Both the position numbers and the translations under genes were made by a program. 64,000 bases of DNA from Constrictibacter sp. MBR-5 (lineage in GTDB: Bacteria; Pseudomonadota; Alphaproteobacteria; JAJUGE01): contig NZ_JBEPTK010000002.1 in the NCBI RefSeq assembly GCF_040549485.1, forward strand, positions 496,001 through 560,000. The letters run 5' to 3'. Position 1 is the stretch's first letter. Each line of letters begins with the position of its first letter. Below, in pieces: positions 27,436 through 37,427 of the stretch. Under the pieces are notes generated by a model. The model saw nothing but the letters and a program-made list of their open reading frames with translations, was not told the origin of the DNA and ran no database searches.

Positions 27436-28464
27436 ATGTCTACCGACCGACAGGCCTTCCACGGCCTGCTGCGTGACCTGCCCGGGCCGTCTGCCGCTGC
27501 GACCGAGGCGGCCCGCGCGCGCCAATCCATATTGACCAAGCCGCCCGGCTCGCTGGGGCGACTGGAGGCGGCGGCGGTCTGGCTGGCGGGCTGGCAGAAT
27601 CGCGAGCGGCCCCGGCTGGAGCAGGTGCAGGCGCTCGTCTTCGCCGGTAACCACGGGGTCTGCGCACGCGGGGTATCACCCTATCCGGCGAGCGTTACCG
27701 CGCAGATGGTCGCGACCTTCGAGGCGGGCGGTGCCGCGATCAGCCGACTGACGCGCGCCTATGATGCGGCCCTGTCCGTCATCGCCCTGGACCTCGACCG
27801 GCCGACCGCCGACTTCACCGCAGCCCCGGCGATGAGCGAGGCGGAATGCCTCGATGCCGTTCGCCGCGGTGTCGCGGCCGTGCCGGAGACGGCGGACCTG
27901 CTGCTTCTGGGCGAGATGGGAATCGGCAACACGACCGTCGCAGCCGCCCTCTGCTGCGCGCTGTTCGGCGGCGCGCCCGCCTCCTGGGTCGGCCCCGGCA
28001 CCGGCCTCGACGATGTCGGTATGGTGCGTAAGACGGAGACTGTCGCGGCGGGAATCGCGCTGCATCGTTCTAACCTCGACGATCCGTTCGAGGTGCTGTG
28101 CCGGGTCGGTGGCCGGGAGCAGGCGGCGCTGGTCGGTGCGATCCTGGCGGCGCGGCGGCGGTCGATCCCGGTTGTGCTCGACGGTTTCGTCTGCTGCGCG
28201 GCCGCCGCCGTCGTGGCCAAGCTCGCGCCCGCAGGCCTCGCTCACTGCCTCGCCGGCCACCGCTCCGCCGAACCGGCGCACGGACGCCTGCTCGAGATGC
28301 TCGGGCTGGTGCCGTTGCTCGATCTCGGCATGCGGCTAGGTGAGGCCAGCGGTGCGGCGATGGCGCTCGGCATCTTGCGCGGTGCCGTCGCCTGCCATGC
28401 GGACATGGCGACGTTCGCCCAGGCCGGCATCGACGATCGCGCCGCCGCGGAGCCTGCGCCGTGA
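27436..28464 (+). CDS. cobT: Nicotinate-nucleotide-dimethylbenzimidazole phosphoribosyltransferase CobT
   Basis: Transfers ribose phosphate from nicotinate mononucleotide to DMB to make alpha-ribazole phosphate. 342 residues from ATG 27436; the frame upstream to 27139 lies over the divergent phosphatase and is not coding. Motifs: [11 protein letters not shown] (34-44), [16 protein letters not shown] and the C-terminal GHRSAEPAH, which carries the catalytic Glu region. Overlaps cobS by four bases (GTGA), so cobT-cobS are an operon. It uses the product of BluB at 13898. Confidence 0.93.
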   Translation: MSTDRQAFHGLLRDLPGPSAAATEAARARQSILTKPPGSLGRLEAAAVWLAGWQNRERPRLEQVQALVFAGNHGVCARGVSPYPASVTAQMVATFEAGGAAISRLTRAYDAALSVIALDLDRPTADFTAAPAMSEAECLDAVRRGVAAVPETADLLLLGEMGIGNTTVAAALCCALFGGAPASWVGPGTGLDDVGMVRKTETVAAGIALHRSNLDDPFEVLCRVGGREQAALVGAILAARRRSIPVVLDGFVCCAAAAVVAKLAPAGLAHCLAGHRSAEPAHGRLLEMLGLVPLLDLGMRLGEASGAAMALGILRGAVACHADMATFAQAGIDDRAAAEPAP

Positions 28465-29237
28465 TCCGCGTCTTCGCTGCCCGAGAGCGGGTAGACGAGA
28501 TCCGAGCCGCCATTCAAGTCCTCACGCGGCTGCCGGTTTGGCGCCCGCAGGCTGAACAGGCTCCGACCACGGGGGTTTGTATCTGGGCCTTTCCGTTGGC
28601 CGGTGCAGCCGTCGGCGCGATCGGCGGCGCCGCCTACGCATTGGTCGCCGGTTGGGGGGGCGCATCGCCTGCGCTTGCAGCCGTGGTGGCGCTAGCGGCG
28701 ATGGTGATGGCGACCGGAGCGTTCCACGAGGATGGGTTGGCGGATACGGTCGATGGCCTCGGCGGTGGGCGGACGCGCGAGCGAAAGCTCGAGATCATGC
28801 GCGACAGCCGGATCGGCACTTACGGAACCTTGGCCATTGTCCTGAGCTGCGCTTGGCGTGTCGCCGCCCTGGCCGCGATCGCCGATCCGTGGACGGTCGT
28901 CGGCGCGCTTGTCGGTTGCGGCGCCCTCAGCCGCGCGGCCATTCTGCTACCGATTGCGCGGCTGCGGCCGGCACGAACTGATGGCCTAGGTATCTCTGTC
29001 GCGGCACCCGACGAGCGTCTCGTGACCGCCGGCTTCGCTATCGCATTCGTCATAGGTTCGGCGACGCTGCCGGGGGCTGCTGTGCTGATCCTGCCGGTCG
29101 CGGCTATCGCGGTCGCATTCGCGATGATCCTGATCGCCAAGCGCCAGATCGGCGGCTACACCGGCGATATTCTCGGTGCGACACAGCAGCTTTCCGAAGG
29201 GGCAATGCTGCTGGCTCTGGTCATGCTCCTCGCCTGA
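28461..29237 (+). CDS. cobS: Adenosylcobinamide-GDP ribazoletransferase CobS
   Basis: Membrane enzyme joining adenosylcobinamide-GDP with alpha-ribazole (or its phosphate) in the last step of cobalamin synthesis. 258 residues, GTG start inside the cobT stop. Clear signature [16 protein letters not shown] around residues 89-104, a metal-nucleotide binding motif, followed by RDSRIGTYG; several hydrophobic helices cover the remainder. Its nucleotide-loop donor comes from CobT and the activated ring from CobU (46997). It is followed after 35 bases by an MFS gene. Confidence 0.93.
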   Translation: MIRVFAARERVDEIRAAIQVLTRLPVWRPQAEQAPTTGVCIWAFPLAGAAVGAIGGAAYALVAGWGGASPALAAVVALAAMVMATGAFHEDGLADTVDGLGGGRTRERKLEIMRDSRIGTYGTLAIVLSCAWRVAALAAIADPWTVVGALVGCGALSRAAILLPIARLRPARTDGLGISVAAPDERLVTAGFAIAFVIGSATLPGAAVLILPVAAIAVAFAMILIAKRQIGGYTGDILGATQQLSEGAMLLALVMLLA

Positions 29238-29272
29238 GGATGGGCACCGCTGCGCCGGCAGGGAACTGAGCG

Positions 29273-30493
29273 ATGAATCGGCAACTCATGATCATCCTGG
29301 TGCCGTTCGCGCTGACTCCGATGGTCTCCTTCCTCTACAGGATGGCAAATGCGGTGATCGCACCGGACCTTGTCGTCGAACTCGGCCTCGATGCGGCAGG
29401 CCTTGGCTTGCTCACCAGCGCCTTCTTCATGGGCTTCGGGCTGACGCAGCTACCGCTCGGCATGTCTCTCGACCGATGGGGCCCGCGACGCGTTGCTGCG
29501 CTGCTTTTCCTCGTCGGAGGCGTAGGTGGTGCCGTGTTCGCAACCGGACAAACGGTGCTGCATCTCGGCATCGGCCGGGCGCTGATGGGGGTCGGCATGG
29601 CGTGCAGCGTCATGGCGGGCCTCAAAGCCGCCAATCTTTGGTTTCCGCCGGGCCGGGTGCCGCTGCTGACGTCATTCTTCTTCGGTATGACCGGGGTCGG
29701 CGGCATGCTCGCCACCGTACCCATCGCCGCGCTGCTCGAAGAGGTGCATTGGCGCATTGTTCTGCTCGGTATCGCGGCGCTGGCGGTGGTCGTCGCGGGG
29801 CTGATCTTCTTGCTGGTGCCGGAGAAGCCTGCTTCATCGGGCCGCTCGGTCAGTTTATTCACCCAGGTGCGTCAGCTGGGCAGCATCTTTGGCGCGCTCG
29901 CTTTCTGGCGCATCACGCCACTCGCGGCGATCGCGATCGGCGCTTCGGCCGCTTACCAGAGCCTTTGGGTCGTGCCCTGGCTACGCGATATTGCCGGTTT
30001 CGACCGACAGGCGCAGGCCTTTGGCCTGTTCGTGATCCTCAGCGGTTCCGTTATCGGTAATTTTGGCTTCGGCGCGCTCACCCAGTTGCTGGCCCGTTTA
30101 AACATCCCGCTGATTGTGCCGGCAATCGCGGGACTATTGGGCTGCATGGCAATTCAGGTCCTGCTCGCCACCGGCTACACCGGCGCGGTGCTGCTGATGT
30201 GGTTCCTCTTTGGTATTCTGGCGGCAGGTCCCATCGGCCTCTACGCCGTGCTGGGTCCGAACTTTCCGGTTGAGCTCTCGGCCCGCGTCAGTACCGCGAT
30301 GAACCTCTGCGTCTTTCTCACCAGCTTCGCCTTCCAGTGGCTGGTTGGTGTGATCATCGACCAGTGGCCGCACTTGCCGGAAGGCGGCTATCAGTCAGAC
30401 GCTCACGCTGCCGGGCTGATGTTCGTTGTTGCCGCCCAGGCTGCCGCACTTTTCTGGTTCATCGTGTCGGGGATATGGGCCAGAACCCGTTGA
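29273..30493 (+). CDS. Major facilitator superfamily transporter
   Basis: A 406-residue inner-membrane transporter with twelve predicted helices. The loop between helices 2 and 3 carries GFGLTQLPLGMSLDRWGPRR, the classic MFS D-R-x-G-x-R/K motif. Preceded by AGGGAA at a usable distance. It follows cobS by 35 bases and could be co-transcribed, but nothing in the sequence shows a corrinoid substrate. Drug or sugar-acid export and nitrate-like uptake are not distinguishable here. Confidence 0.85.
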   Translation: MNRQLMIILVPFALTPMVSFLYRMANAVIAPDLVVELGLDAAGLGLLTSAFFMGFGLTQLPLGMSLDRWGPRRVAALLFLVGGVGGAVFATGQTVLHLGIGRALMGVGMACSVMAGLKAANLWFPPGRVPLLTSFFFGMTGVGGMLATVPIAALLEEVHWRIVLLGIAALAVVVAGLIFLLVPEKPASSGRSVSLFTQVRQLGSIFGALAFWRITPLAAIAIGASAAYQSLWVVPWLRDIAGFDRQAQAFGLFVILSGSVIGNFGFGALTQLLARLNIPLIVPAIAGLLGCMAIQVLLATGYTGAVLLMWFLFGILAAGPIGLYAVLGPNFPVELSARVSTAMNLCVFLTSFAFQWLVGVIIDQWPHLPEGGYQSDAHAAGLMFVVAAQAAALFWFIVSGIWARTR

Positions 30494-30609
30494 GGGCGTT
30501 TTCGATCCGGTCGCAATGGCCTCAGCTGACCCGAGATGGCAGTCGCGGGTTGTGCAGGACGCTTCATCCGCTAAGCTTCCATGAATAAAGAAAAGGGACA
30601 CGGGAGGAG

Positions 30610-31566
30610 ATGATGATGTCACGCACTCTGTTCAGCGGATTCGCGGCGGGGGTGCTTGCTATCGCGGCAGCGGTGGCGCCTGCAGAGGCCTGGGAGCCGA
30701 AGAAGCCGATCAACGTCGTCGTCGGCTTCGCGCCGGGCGGCGGCACCGACATCATCGCGCGCACTGTGACCAGTGCGGCGCAGCCGTTCTTTCCCGTGCC
30801 GCTGGTCATCGTGAACCGGGCCGGGGCGTCGGGGACGATCGCGGCGGAATATGTCCGCAACGCGCCGCCCGACGGCTACACGCTGCTCGTCGCCGGCGGC
30901 AGCGAGAGTACGTCGGTCGGCAACCACCAGAACCTGCCCTACGACATCCGCACCGACTTCACCTCCATCATCCAGTTCAACCGCCAGCGCACGCTCCTTG
31001 CGGTCAAGGGCGATGCGCCGTTCAAGACGCTGCAGGACTTCGTGACAGAGGTGAAGGCCAACCCGGGCAAGTACACCTACGGCTCGTCCGGCGCCGGCGG
31101 GATCTATCACTCGGCGCTGCTGGTCTTCACCAAGTCTGCCGGCCTCGACATGAAGCACGTTCCGTACAAGGGCGGTGCGCCGGCCATGGCGGCCCTGCTC
31201 GGGGGCCATATCGACGCCACGGCCCTGTCGCCCGACGAGGGCAAGGCGATGCTCGATTCCGGGCAGGTGAGGGCGCTCGCGACCTTCTCCGATGCGCGCT
31301 ATCCGGCGCTTCCCGACGTACCGACCCTGCAGGAGCAGGGCTACGACATCTATCTGGAGAACATGAAGGGCCTGGTCGGGCCCAAGGGCATGGATCCGGA
31401 AATCGCCGCCTACCTGCACGACAATTTCAAGAAGGCGCTAGAGACAGACACGTTCAAGACGTTGGCGGAAAAGGCGAATATCGAGCTGCAGTACCGTGAC
31501 GGGCCCGGCTTCCAGCAGGCGATGACCGATATGTACAACGCCATCGGCAAGGCGGTTAAGCAGTAG
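30610..31566 (+). CDS. tctC: Tripartite tricarboxylate transporter receptor (TctC/Bug family)
   Basis: Periplasmic receptor, 318 residues with a Sec signal ending AEA-W and the Bug-family opening PINVVVGFAPGGGTDIIAR. Three successive ATG codons (30610, 30613, 30616) follow GGAGGAG; the third has the best spacing, so the true protein may be two residues shorter. First gene of a tctC-tctB-tctA run, which marks it as part of a secondary transporter for tricarboxylates or other organic acids. Ligand specificity is not predictable. Confidence 0.9.
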   Translation: MMMSRTLFSGFAAGVLAIAAAVAPAEAWEPKKPINVVVGFAPGGGTDIIARTVTSAAQPFFPVPLVIVNRAGASGTIAAEYVRNAPPDGYTLLVAGGSESTSVGNHQNLPYDIRTDFTSIIQFNRQRTLLAVKGDAPFKTLQDFVTEVKANPGKYTYGSSGAGGIYHSALLVFTKSAGLDMKHVPYKGGAPAMAALLGGHIDATALSPDEGKAMLDSGQVRALATFSDARYPALPDVPTLQEQGYDIYLENMKGLVGPKGMDPEIAAYLHDNFKKALETDTFKTLAEKANIELQYRDGPGFQQAMTDMYNAIGKAVKQ

Positions 31567-31593
31567 CCGCGGTTCCGCGGCCGGAATCGCGCC

Positions 31594-32070
31594 GTGCACG
31601 CCGACCGGTTCTTCGGCGCGGTCGTCTGCATCCTTTCGCTCGCCTTCCTGATCGTCGGGGTGCCGACGATCAGCGACGACTGGATGCGCGCGACCGGCGC
31701 TCAGTACTTCACCGTCGGGCCGCGGCTGTTCCCTTACGTGGCGGGGGTGCTCTGCCTGCTGCTCGGCCTGCTGATTGGGCTCGGCCGTCCCAAGGGGGAG
31801 ACGGGGGCGTTCCTGACCGACGCAGGTGTGCGGCGCAGGACGGTCGGTCTGGCGCTGCTCGCGCTCGGCTATGCTGCGTTGCTCGACGTGCTGGGCTTCG
31901 TCCCGGCGAGCAGCCTCGCCATGGTCCTCTTCATGGCGGGTTTCGGCATGCGGCGCTGGACGGTCGTCCTGCCCGTGGCGCTGCTGCTGCCGTGGCTCAC
32001 CGCCCTGGCGTTCGAGCACATCCTGCAGCTTCGCCTGCCCGAGGGCATCGTGCCCGTGCCCTTCGTCTGA
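31594..32070 (+). CDS. tctB: Tripartite tricarboxylate transporter small subunit (TctB)
   Basis: A 158-residue small membrane protein with four hydrophobic segments (about 8-24, 47-64, 83-97 and 103-140), using GTG 31594 as start 27 bases after tctC. The pattern YFTVGPRLFPYVAGVLC is characteristic of TctB, and the C-terminal half contains a helix hairpin. Sits between TctC and TctA, as is standard. It presumably stabilises TctA. Confidence 0.85.
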   Translation: MHADRFFGAVVCILSLAFLIVGVPTISDDWMRATGAQYFTVGPRLFPYVAGVLCLLLGLLIGLGRPKGETGAFLTDAGVRRRTVGLALLALGYAALLDVLGFVPASSLAMVLFMAGFGMRRWTVVLPVALLLPWLTALAFEHILQLRLPEGIVPVPFV

Positions 32071-32079
32071 CCGGCGCCG

Positions 32080-33576
32080 ATGGACCTCTTCCTCGCCACG
32101 CTGACCGGCGCCCTCGAACCGCTGAACATCCTCGTGCTCGCCGCGGGCGTGATGCTCGGGATCGTGATCGGCGCCATTCCCGGCCTCACCGTGAATATGG
32201 CGGTGGCGCTGGCGGTGCCGTTCACGCTGACGATGGGGCTGACGCAGTCGCTCTTCCTGCTGCTCGGCATCTACGGCGCCGGCATCTACGGCGGGTCGGT
32301 CTCCGCCATCCTCATCAACGCGCCCGGGACGCCCGCCTCCGCCGCCACCTCGGCCGACGGCTACGCTCTCGCCAAGCAGGGGATGGCGGGCAAGGCGCTG
32401 AAGATGGCGATCTACGCCTCGGTCTATGGCGGACTGTTCAGCACCCTGGTGCTGGTCGTGCTGGCGCCGCAGATCGCCGCCTTCGCGCTCCGCTTCGGCC
32501 CGCCGGAGATGGCGGCGCTGCTGCTCTTCTCGCTGACCGTCGTCGGCGTGCTGTCCGGCGGCTCGATGGCCAAGGGACTGTTCTCCGCCGCGCTCGGCCT
32601 GGGTCTGGCGACGATCGGCGCCGACCCAATGGTCGGCGTGCCGCGCTTCACCTTCGGCAGCTTCGAGCTCTATGACGGCCTCGCCTACATCCCGCTGCTG
32701 ATCGGCCTGTTCGCCGTCGCCGAGATGTTCACCCAGGCGGAGCGCTCCTTCACTGGCACCGCGACGGCGCTGATGCTGGGCGGCGACGTCGACAGGAACC
32801 GCGTGACCCGCGCCGACTGGAAGGCGAGCTGGTTCGCCATCGTCCGCTCCGGCTTCCTCGGCGTCTTCATCGGCGTCCTGCCCGGTCTCGGCGCCACGAT
32901 CGCCACCTTCCTCGGCTATGCCGAGGCGAAGCGGGCTTCGAAGCGGCCGGAACGGTTCGGCAAGGGCGCGATCGAGGGCGTGGCCGCCGCGGAATCGGCC
33001 AACAACGCCGTCACCGGTGCGGCCATGGTGCCGCTGCTGGCGCTGTCCATTCCGGGAGACTCGGTGACCGCCATCCTCCTCGGAGCGTTTCTGATTCAAG
33101 GGGTTACGCCGGGTCCCTTGATCTTTCAGACGAACCCGGAGGTGCCCTACACCGTCTATATCGGCCTCATCCTGTCGAACCTCATGATCGCCGCCGTGGC
33201 ATGGTTCGCGATCCGGCCGATGATGCTGGTCCTGCGCATACCGAAGACGGTGCTCTATCCGATCATCCTGATGATCTGCGTCGCCGGCAGCTTCGCCATC
33301 CGCAACAGCGTCTTCGACGTTTACGTCATGATCGGCGCCGGCATCGTCGGCTACGTGCTGCAGATCTTCGCCGTGCCGGTGGCGCCGCTGCTGATCGCCT
33401 TCATCCTCGGCCCGCCGTTCGAGGAGGCGCTGCGCCAGGCGCTGGTCGGTTCCGAGGGCAGTGTCGCCGTCTTCTTCACCGAGCCCATCGCCCTGTTCTT
33501 CATGGTCCTGACCGCCATCGCCGTCTGGGTCACCGCCCGCCGCGCCCGCCGCGGCGGCATGCCCCTCGAGGGTTGA
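32080..33576 (+). CDS. tctA: Tripartite tricarboxylate transporter large permease (TctA)
   Basis: A 498-residue membrane protein with about a dozen helices. Family motifs are clear: IGAIPGLTVNMAVALAVPFT near the N-terminus, GIYGAGIYGGSVSAILINAP, and GVLPGLGATIATFLGYAEAKR in the second half, which form the duplicated substrate-binding core. Nine bases after tctB. Together with TctC it makes a complete secondary transporter. No sensor kinase (tctDE) is adjacent. Confidence 0.93.
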   Translation: MDLFLATLTGALEPLNILVLAAGVMLGIVIGAIPGLTVNMAVALAVPFTLTMGLTQSLFLLLGIYGAGIYGGSVSAILINAPGTPASAATSADGYALAKQGMAGKALKMAIYASVYGGLFSTLVLVVLAPQIAAFALRFGPPEMAALLLFSLTVVGVLSGGSMAKGLFSAALGLGLATIGADPMVGVPRFTFGSFELYDGLAYIPLLIGLFAVAEMFTQAERSFTGTATALMLGGDVDRNRVTRADWKASWFAIVRSGFLGVFIGVLPGLGATIATFLGYAEAKRASKRPERFGKGAIEGVAAAESANNAVTGAAMVPLLALSIPGDSVTAILLGAFLIQGVTPGPLIFQTNPEVPYTVYIGLILSNLMIAAVAWFAIRPMMLVLRIPKTVLYPIILMICVAGSFAIRNSVFDVYVMIGAGIVGYVLQIFAVPVAPLLIAFILGPPFEEALRQALVGSEGSVAVFFTEPIALFFMVLTAIAVWVTARRARRGGMPLEG

Positions 33577-33715
33577 CGCGGCGGGATCGGAGCGCGCATG
33601 CCCTCCGCACCGCTGCGGCCGGTGAGCGTTGTCACCTCCCGGGGCCGCGCGCGGGCTGGCCTGTGCTGCGCTTCGGGGGCATTTTGGGACGGTGGTCGAG
33701 CCGGCGGAAAACAGT

Positions 33716-36700
33716 GTGAAGAGGCGTCGCTGGGGCCGATGGATCGCCAGCCTTCTGTTGCTGGTGGCACTTCTCCTCGCGGCTGCCTGGATCTGGCGCA
33801 TCGCCCTCGTCGAGCGCGTCGCGCGTCTGCTGCTCCCGTCGGCGGGCATCGGCTCCGTCGCTTTCGAGGTCGAGCGGGTCGATCTGCGGGGGCTCCGCAT
33901 CCGCGATATCGCCGTTCCCGCGCTGGATGCCACGGCCGAGGCCGTCGAGATCTCCTACCGCGTGGGCGAACTGTTCGGCGGCCGGGTGCGCACGATCCGC
34001 ATCGAAGGCCTTACCGCGCAGGTGGAGGTCGGACCGGACGGCGTCGTCATCCCTGGAATGGCCGGCAGCGGCGACGGCGCGGGCATCGCGCTGCCGGCGG
34101 TCCCGGCCGAGAGGGTCGTGCTCGAACGCTACAGCGTGACGCTCGACACGCCCCGGGGACCGGCCCTCGCGGCGGGCGATGCGGTGCTGTCGTCCACCGG
34201 CGGCGACATGCGCCTCGTCCTGCTCGCGACGGTCACATCTGGCGAAGGACGCCTGCGCGTCTTCGCCGATCTGGATGCATCTCCCCAGGGCGCCGCCGCT
34301 TTCCGCGTCGGCGGGGACTGGTCCGTCGCCGGCGACTGGTCGGGCATCGGCGGCCGCGTCGGCGGCGAGATTAAGGCGGGCATCGCCGATGGGGCGGTGG
34401 AACGCGTGTCCGCGGACATGACGATCGACGATGCGACGGCGGCGGGGATAGCCTCGATCGGCGGCAGTGCCACGGTGCGCTATGCGCCGGATACGCTGGT
34501 GGCCGATGCGGACCTGCGTATCCCAGCCGGCTGGCTGCGGCTGCGCGCGCGGCCGGCACCGGGCGAACGCACCGATTTCCGGGTGGCCGCCCAGCTGGAT
34601 GCGGCATGGTTCGCCGCCCGCGTCGCGTCGCCGTTCCGTATGGCCGGGACGGTCGGCCTGTCCGCGCGGGGCTCGGCTCCGCTCGATCCGTCGGCGATCC
34701 TCGGGGAGGGTGCGCTGGCGGGCACGCTCTCGCTCGACCTCGCCGATATCGTGCAGCTGGGTGTCGGGGCGGCCGGCAGCCTGGATGGCCGCATCGGCTT
34801 TGCCTATGCCGACGGCCGCCTGTCGGTCGAGGCCGAGCCGGGTTTCGCCGCCGCCGGCATCGACCTCGACGCACAATTCCTGTCGGCACTTCCCGCCGAA
34901 CTCCGCCCGGTCCTGGCGGCGCCGCTGGCCGTGTCCGGGCCGGCGGGCGATGCCCCCGGCCGCGCGCCGTTCCGTGCAGCCGTCACCCTATCGCCGCTGG
35001 GCGCCGCCGCGATGGATCTGGCCGTCGATTTATTCGGGCCCGGTTTCGCCGCCACGGCGACGGGTGCCGCGGCGATCGTGCCGTCGCGGGGCCGGGTCGC
35101 GGTCGTCGCCCCGGACCTGACGGTGCGACTGGCGCGCGCGGCGACGGCGTCCGGCACCGCCTCCGGCACGCTGCGCCTGACCGACCTGCTGGCGCGCCGC
35201 GAGGCGGTGCGCGCCGGGCTTTCCGCAGACCTCGTGATCGACCGCCCGGCCTATGCCGGCATCGCCGCCGCCGAGGCGACGATCTCGATGGCCGGCGACG
35301 TCCGTCTTGCCGACGGCGTCGCCGTCTTCACCCCGGCGAGCCCCCTCAAGCTTTCCGGCCGCGGCCTGGATCTCGGCGTCGGGCGGCTGCCCGGTGATAT
35401 CCGGCTGACCGTGACGGCCGATCCCGCCCGTCCGTTGCGGTTCGACACCGTGACCGGAGCGTTCGACGGTGCCGTGACGCTGGCACCCGCGAACTTTGCC
35501 GTCACGGGCACGCCGGCCGGCCGCCTCGACGCCAGGCTCGACCGCGGTCGGTTCGCGGTGGCCGGCGGTGCGCTGCAGGCCGATCTGTCGGGACGTCTCG
35601 GCCTGCCAGAAGCCGACATCGCGCTGAGCGGCCTGCATCTCTCCCTCGCGAGTGACGACACGCAGACCGTGCACCTCGACGTCGATCGCATCGTGGCCGC
35701 GGGGACACCGGCGCCGGTCATTCCGCTGAAGCTCGCCGTGCGGGCCACCCGGCGCGGCGACAGGGTGACGTTCGACGGCGAGGTGTTCGATATCGGCCGC
35801 CGCCTGGTCGTCTCGGGCAAGGGTACCCACCGGCTCGATACCGGTACGGGCGACGCCGGCGTCGCGCTGAACCCGATAACCTTCCTGCCGACCGTTCTCC
35901 AACCGTCGAACCTGTTTCCCATCCTCGCGGGCCGCTTCAGCGAGGTCGACGGAACCGTTGACGCAAGAGGCTTCTTCCGCTGGGGCCGAGCGGGCGTGAG
36001 ATCCGGCGGCTCCGTCTCCATCGCGGCGCGGACGCTGGCCGTCAGCGGCGCCGACCTGCACGGTGTCGCGACGGAGGTGCAGTTCGACAGCCTTCTGCCG
36101 CCGCATTCGGCGCCCGACCAGATCGCCACGGTGGACCGGATCGAGGTCGGCCTGCCGTTCACCGACGGCCGCACCGTCTTCACCGTGGAGGACGGGCAGC
36201 GGCTGCGCGGCCGGCTGGAGAAACTGTCGCTATTCGGCGGCACCATCCGAACCGAGCCCTTCGTGTTCGACATGGCTTCGCCGGATGTTACGGTGATGTT
36301 GAGCGTCGACGGGGTCGACCTGCAGAGCTTCCTGTCGTTCGCAGACTATGGCGACGTCAAGGCGAAGGGCAGCCTCCGCGGCCGCCTGCCGATTGTCGTC
36401 AGCAATGGGCGCGCTTCGATTCGCGACGGGGTGCTGGAAACCGAGGCACCGGGCACGCTGAGCTACGTGCCGGCCGGTGCCGAGGCTCTGGGCCAGGCGA
36501 ACGCCGGCACGGAGATGCTGTTCGAGGCGCTGCGCGACTTCCGCTACGAGCAGATCAGGATCGAGATAACCGAGACGCCGGAGCAGCCGCTCGTCCTGCG
36601 TCTGAAACTGAAGGGCGCCAGTCCTAACGTCTATGACGGCTTCCCGCTGGAACTGAACGTCAACGTCGGCGGCGCCCTCCGGGACGTCCTGGAGCGCGGC

Positions 36701-36760
36701 CTGAAGACCTACCAGCTTCCGGCTGGGGTCGCCGACAGGCTGGGTGAAGCCGCCAAATAG
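33716..36760 (+). CDS. ydbH: YdbH-like AsmA-superfamily intermembrane lipid-transport protein
   Basis: A very large periplasm-spanning protein, 1014 residues from GTG 33716, with a basic N-terminus (KRRRWGRW), one membrane helix (IASLLLLVALLLAAAWIWRIA) and a long beta-rich remainder. The C-terminal part (LETEAPGTLSYVPAGAE, DGFPLELNVNVGG) matches the dicarboxylate/YdbH-type AsmA-like ending. Followed directly by ynbE- and ydbL-like genes, the same order as in Enterobacteria, where YdbH with YnbE forms a bridge moving phospholipid to the outer membrane. GTG 33692 is an alternative start; neither has a strong ribosome site. Confidence 0.85.
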   Translation: MKRRRWGRWIASLLLLVALLLAAAWIWRIALVERVARLLLPSAGIGSVAFEVERVDLRGLRIRDIAVPALDATAEAVEISYRVGELFGGRVRTIRIEGLTAQVEVGPDGVVIPGMAGSGDGAGIALPAVPAERVVLERYSVTLDTPRGPALAAGDAVLSSTGGDMRLVLLATVTSGEGRLRVFADLDASPQGAAAFRVGGDWSVAGDWSGIGGRVGGEIKAGIADGAVERVSADMTIDDATAAGIASIGGSATVRYAPDTLVADADLRIPAGWLRLRARPAPGERTDFRVAAQLDAAWFAARVASPFRMAGTVGLSARGSAPLDPSAILGEGALAGTLSLDLADIVQLGVGAAGSLDGRIGFAYADGRLSVEAEPGFAAAGIDLDAQFLSALPAELRPVLAAPLAVSGPAGDAPGRAPFRAAVTLSPLGAAAMDLAVDLFGPGFAATATGAAAIVPSRGRVAVVAPDLTVRLARAATASGTASGTLRLTDLLARREAVRAGLSADLVIDRPAYAGIAAAEATISMAGDVRLADGVAVFTPASPLKLSGRGLDLGVGRLPGDIRLTVTADPARPLRFDTVTGAFDGAVTLAPANFAVTGTPAGRLDARLDRGRFAVAGGALQADLSGRLGLPEADIALSGLHLSLASDDTQTVHLDVDRIVAAGTPAPVIPLKLAVRATRRGDRVTFDGEVFDIGRRLVVSGKGTHRLDTGTGDAGVALNPITFLPTVLQPSNLFPILAGRFSEVDGTVDARGFFRWGRAGVRSGGSVSIAARTLAVSGADLHGVATEVQFDSLLPPHSAPDQIATVDRIEVGLPFTDGRTVFTVEDGQRLRGRLEKLSLFGGTIRTEPFVFDMASPDVTVMLSVDGVDLQSFLSFADYGDVKAKGSLRGRLPIVVSNGRASIRDGVLETEAPGTLSYVPAGAEALGQANAGTEMLFEALRDFRYEQIRIEITETPEQPLVLRLKLKGASPNVYDGFPLELNVNVGGALRDVLERGLKTYQLPAGVADRLGEAAK

Positions 36761-36833
36761 GCCGATTGCGGGTGGCGTGCGCCCATCCGGTTCGCCATAT
36801 TGGTCGGATGCTCATCTCGCGCAGCCAGGGCTC

Positions 36834-37022
36834 ATGATGATCCGTTTCGGGACCGCGTTCGGCGCTCTGTTCCTCGCGTCGGCGTGCCAGCCGACGGTGA
36901 GGGTCGAAGCCCCCAAGGATCCGATCGTCATCAACCTCAATGTGAACATCCAGCAGGAGGTTCGCGTCAAGGTGGACCGGGCGCTCGACGACGTGCTGAG
37001 CAAGAACGAAGCCATTTTTTGA
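36834..37022 (+). CDS. ynbE: YnbE-like outer-membrane lipoprotein
   Basis: A 62-residue lipoprotein. Two consecutive ATG codons (36834, 36837) begin it. The lipobox LASAC places the lipidated Cys near residue 19, followed by a short mature part (QPTVRVEAPKDPIVINLNVN) with alternating hydrophobic residues that likely form beta strands. In E. coli YnbE stacks on YdbH as the outer-membrane end of the bridge. It lies 73 bases after ydbH and 7 before ydbL, so the trio is an operon. Confidence 0.85.
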   Translation: MMIRFGTAFGALFLASACQPTVRVEAPKDPIVINLNVNIQQEVRVKVDRALDDVLSKNEAIF

Positions 37023-37029
37023 GGGCGAT

Positions 37030-37377
37030 GTGACCAAGTTCCTGCGACCGTTCATCCTCGCGTTGACGTTGCTCGTCGGGCTGGCGTCCGGGCTGGGGCC
37101 CGCCGCGGCGCAAGGCCTGCAGCTCGACGATGCGCGCGCCCAGGGTCTCGTCGGCGAAACCGCGCGCGGCTACGTGGCGCCGGTGAAGGCCGCGACGCCC
37201 GATGTCACCGCGCTCGTCAACCGGGTGAATGCCGCGCGGCGTGCCGAATATGAAAAGGTCGCCCGCCAGAACGGCACCCAACTCTCGGATGTCGAGGTGT
37301 TGGCGGCGCGCAAGATCCTGGACCGCGTGCCGAGCGGCACCTACGTCCAAGGTTCCGGGGGTTGGACCCGAAAGTAG
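37030..37377 (+). CDS. ydbL: YdbL-like periplasmic protein (DUF1318)
   Basis: A 115-residue exported protein with GTG start and Sec signal (ILALTLLVGLASGLGPAAAQ). The mature part, with DDARAQGLVGETARGYVAPV and a late R(K)ILDRVPSGTYVQ, matches the DUF1318 family. In Enterobacteria YdbL modulates the YdbH-YnbE complex. It closes the ydbH-ynbE-ydbL operon, seven bases after ynbE. The downstream gene starts 50 bases later in a different functional cluster. Confidence 0.87.
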   Translation: MTKFLRPFILALTLLVGLASGLGPAAAQGLQLDDARAQGLVGETARGYVAPVKAATPDVTALVNRVNAARRAEYEKVARQNGTQLSDVEVLAARKILDRVPSGTYVQGSGGWTRK

Positions 37378-37427
37378 GCGTTGCTGCCCGGGCCGCGTGA
37401 AGGCGACACTTCTCGAAGAGGGCCGAT

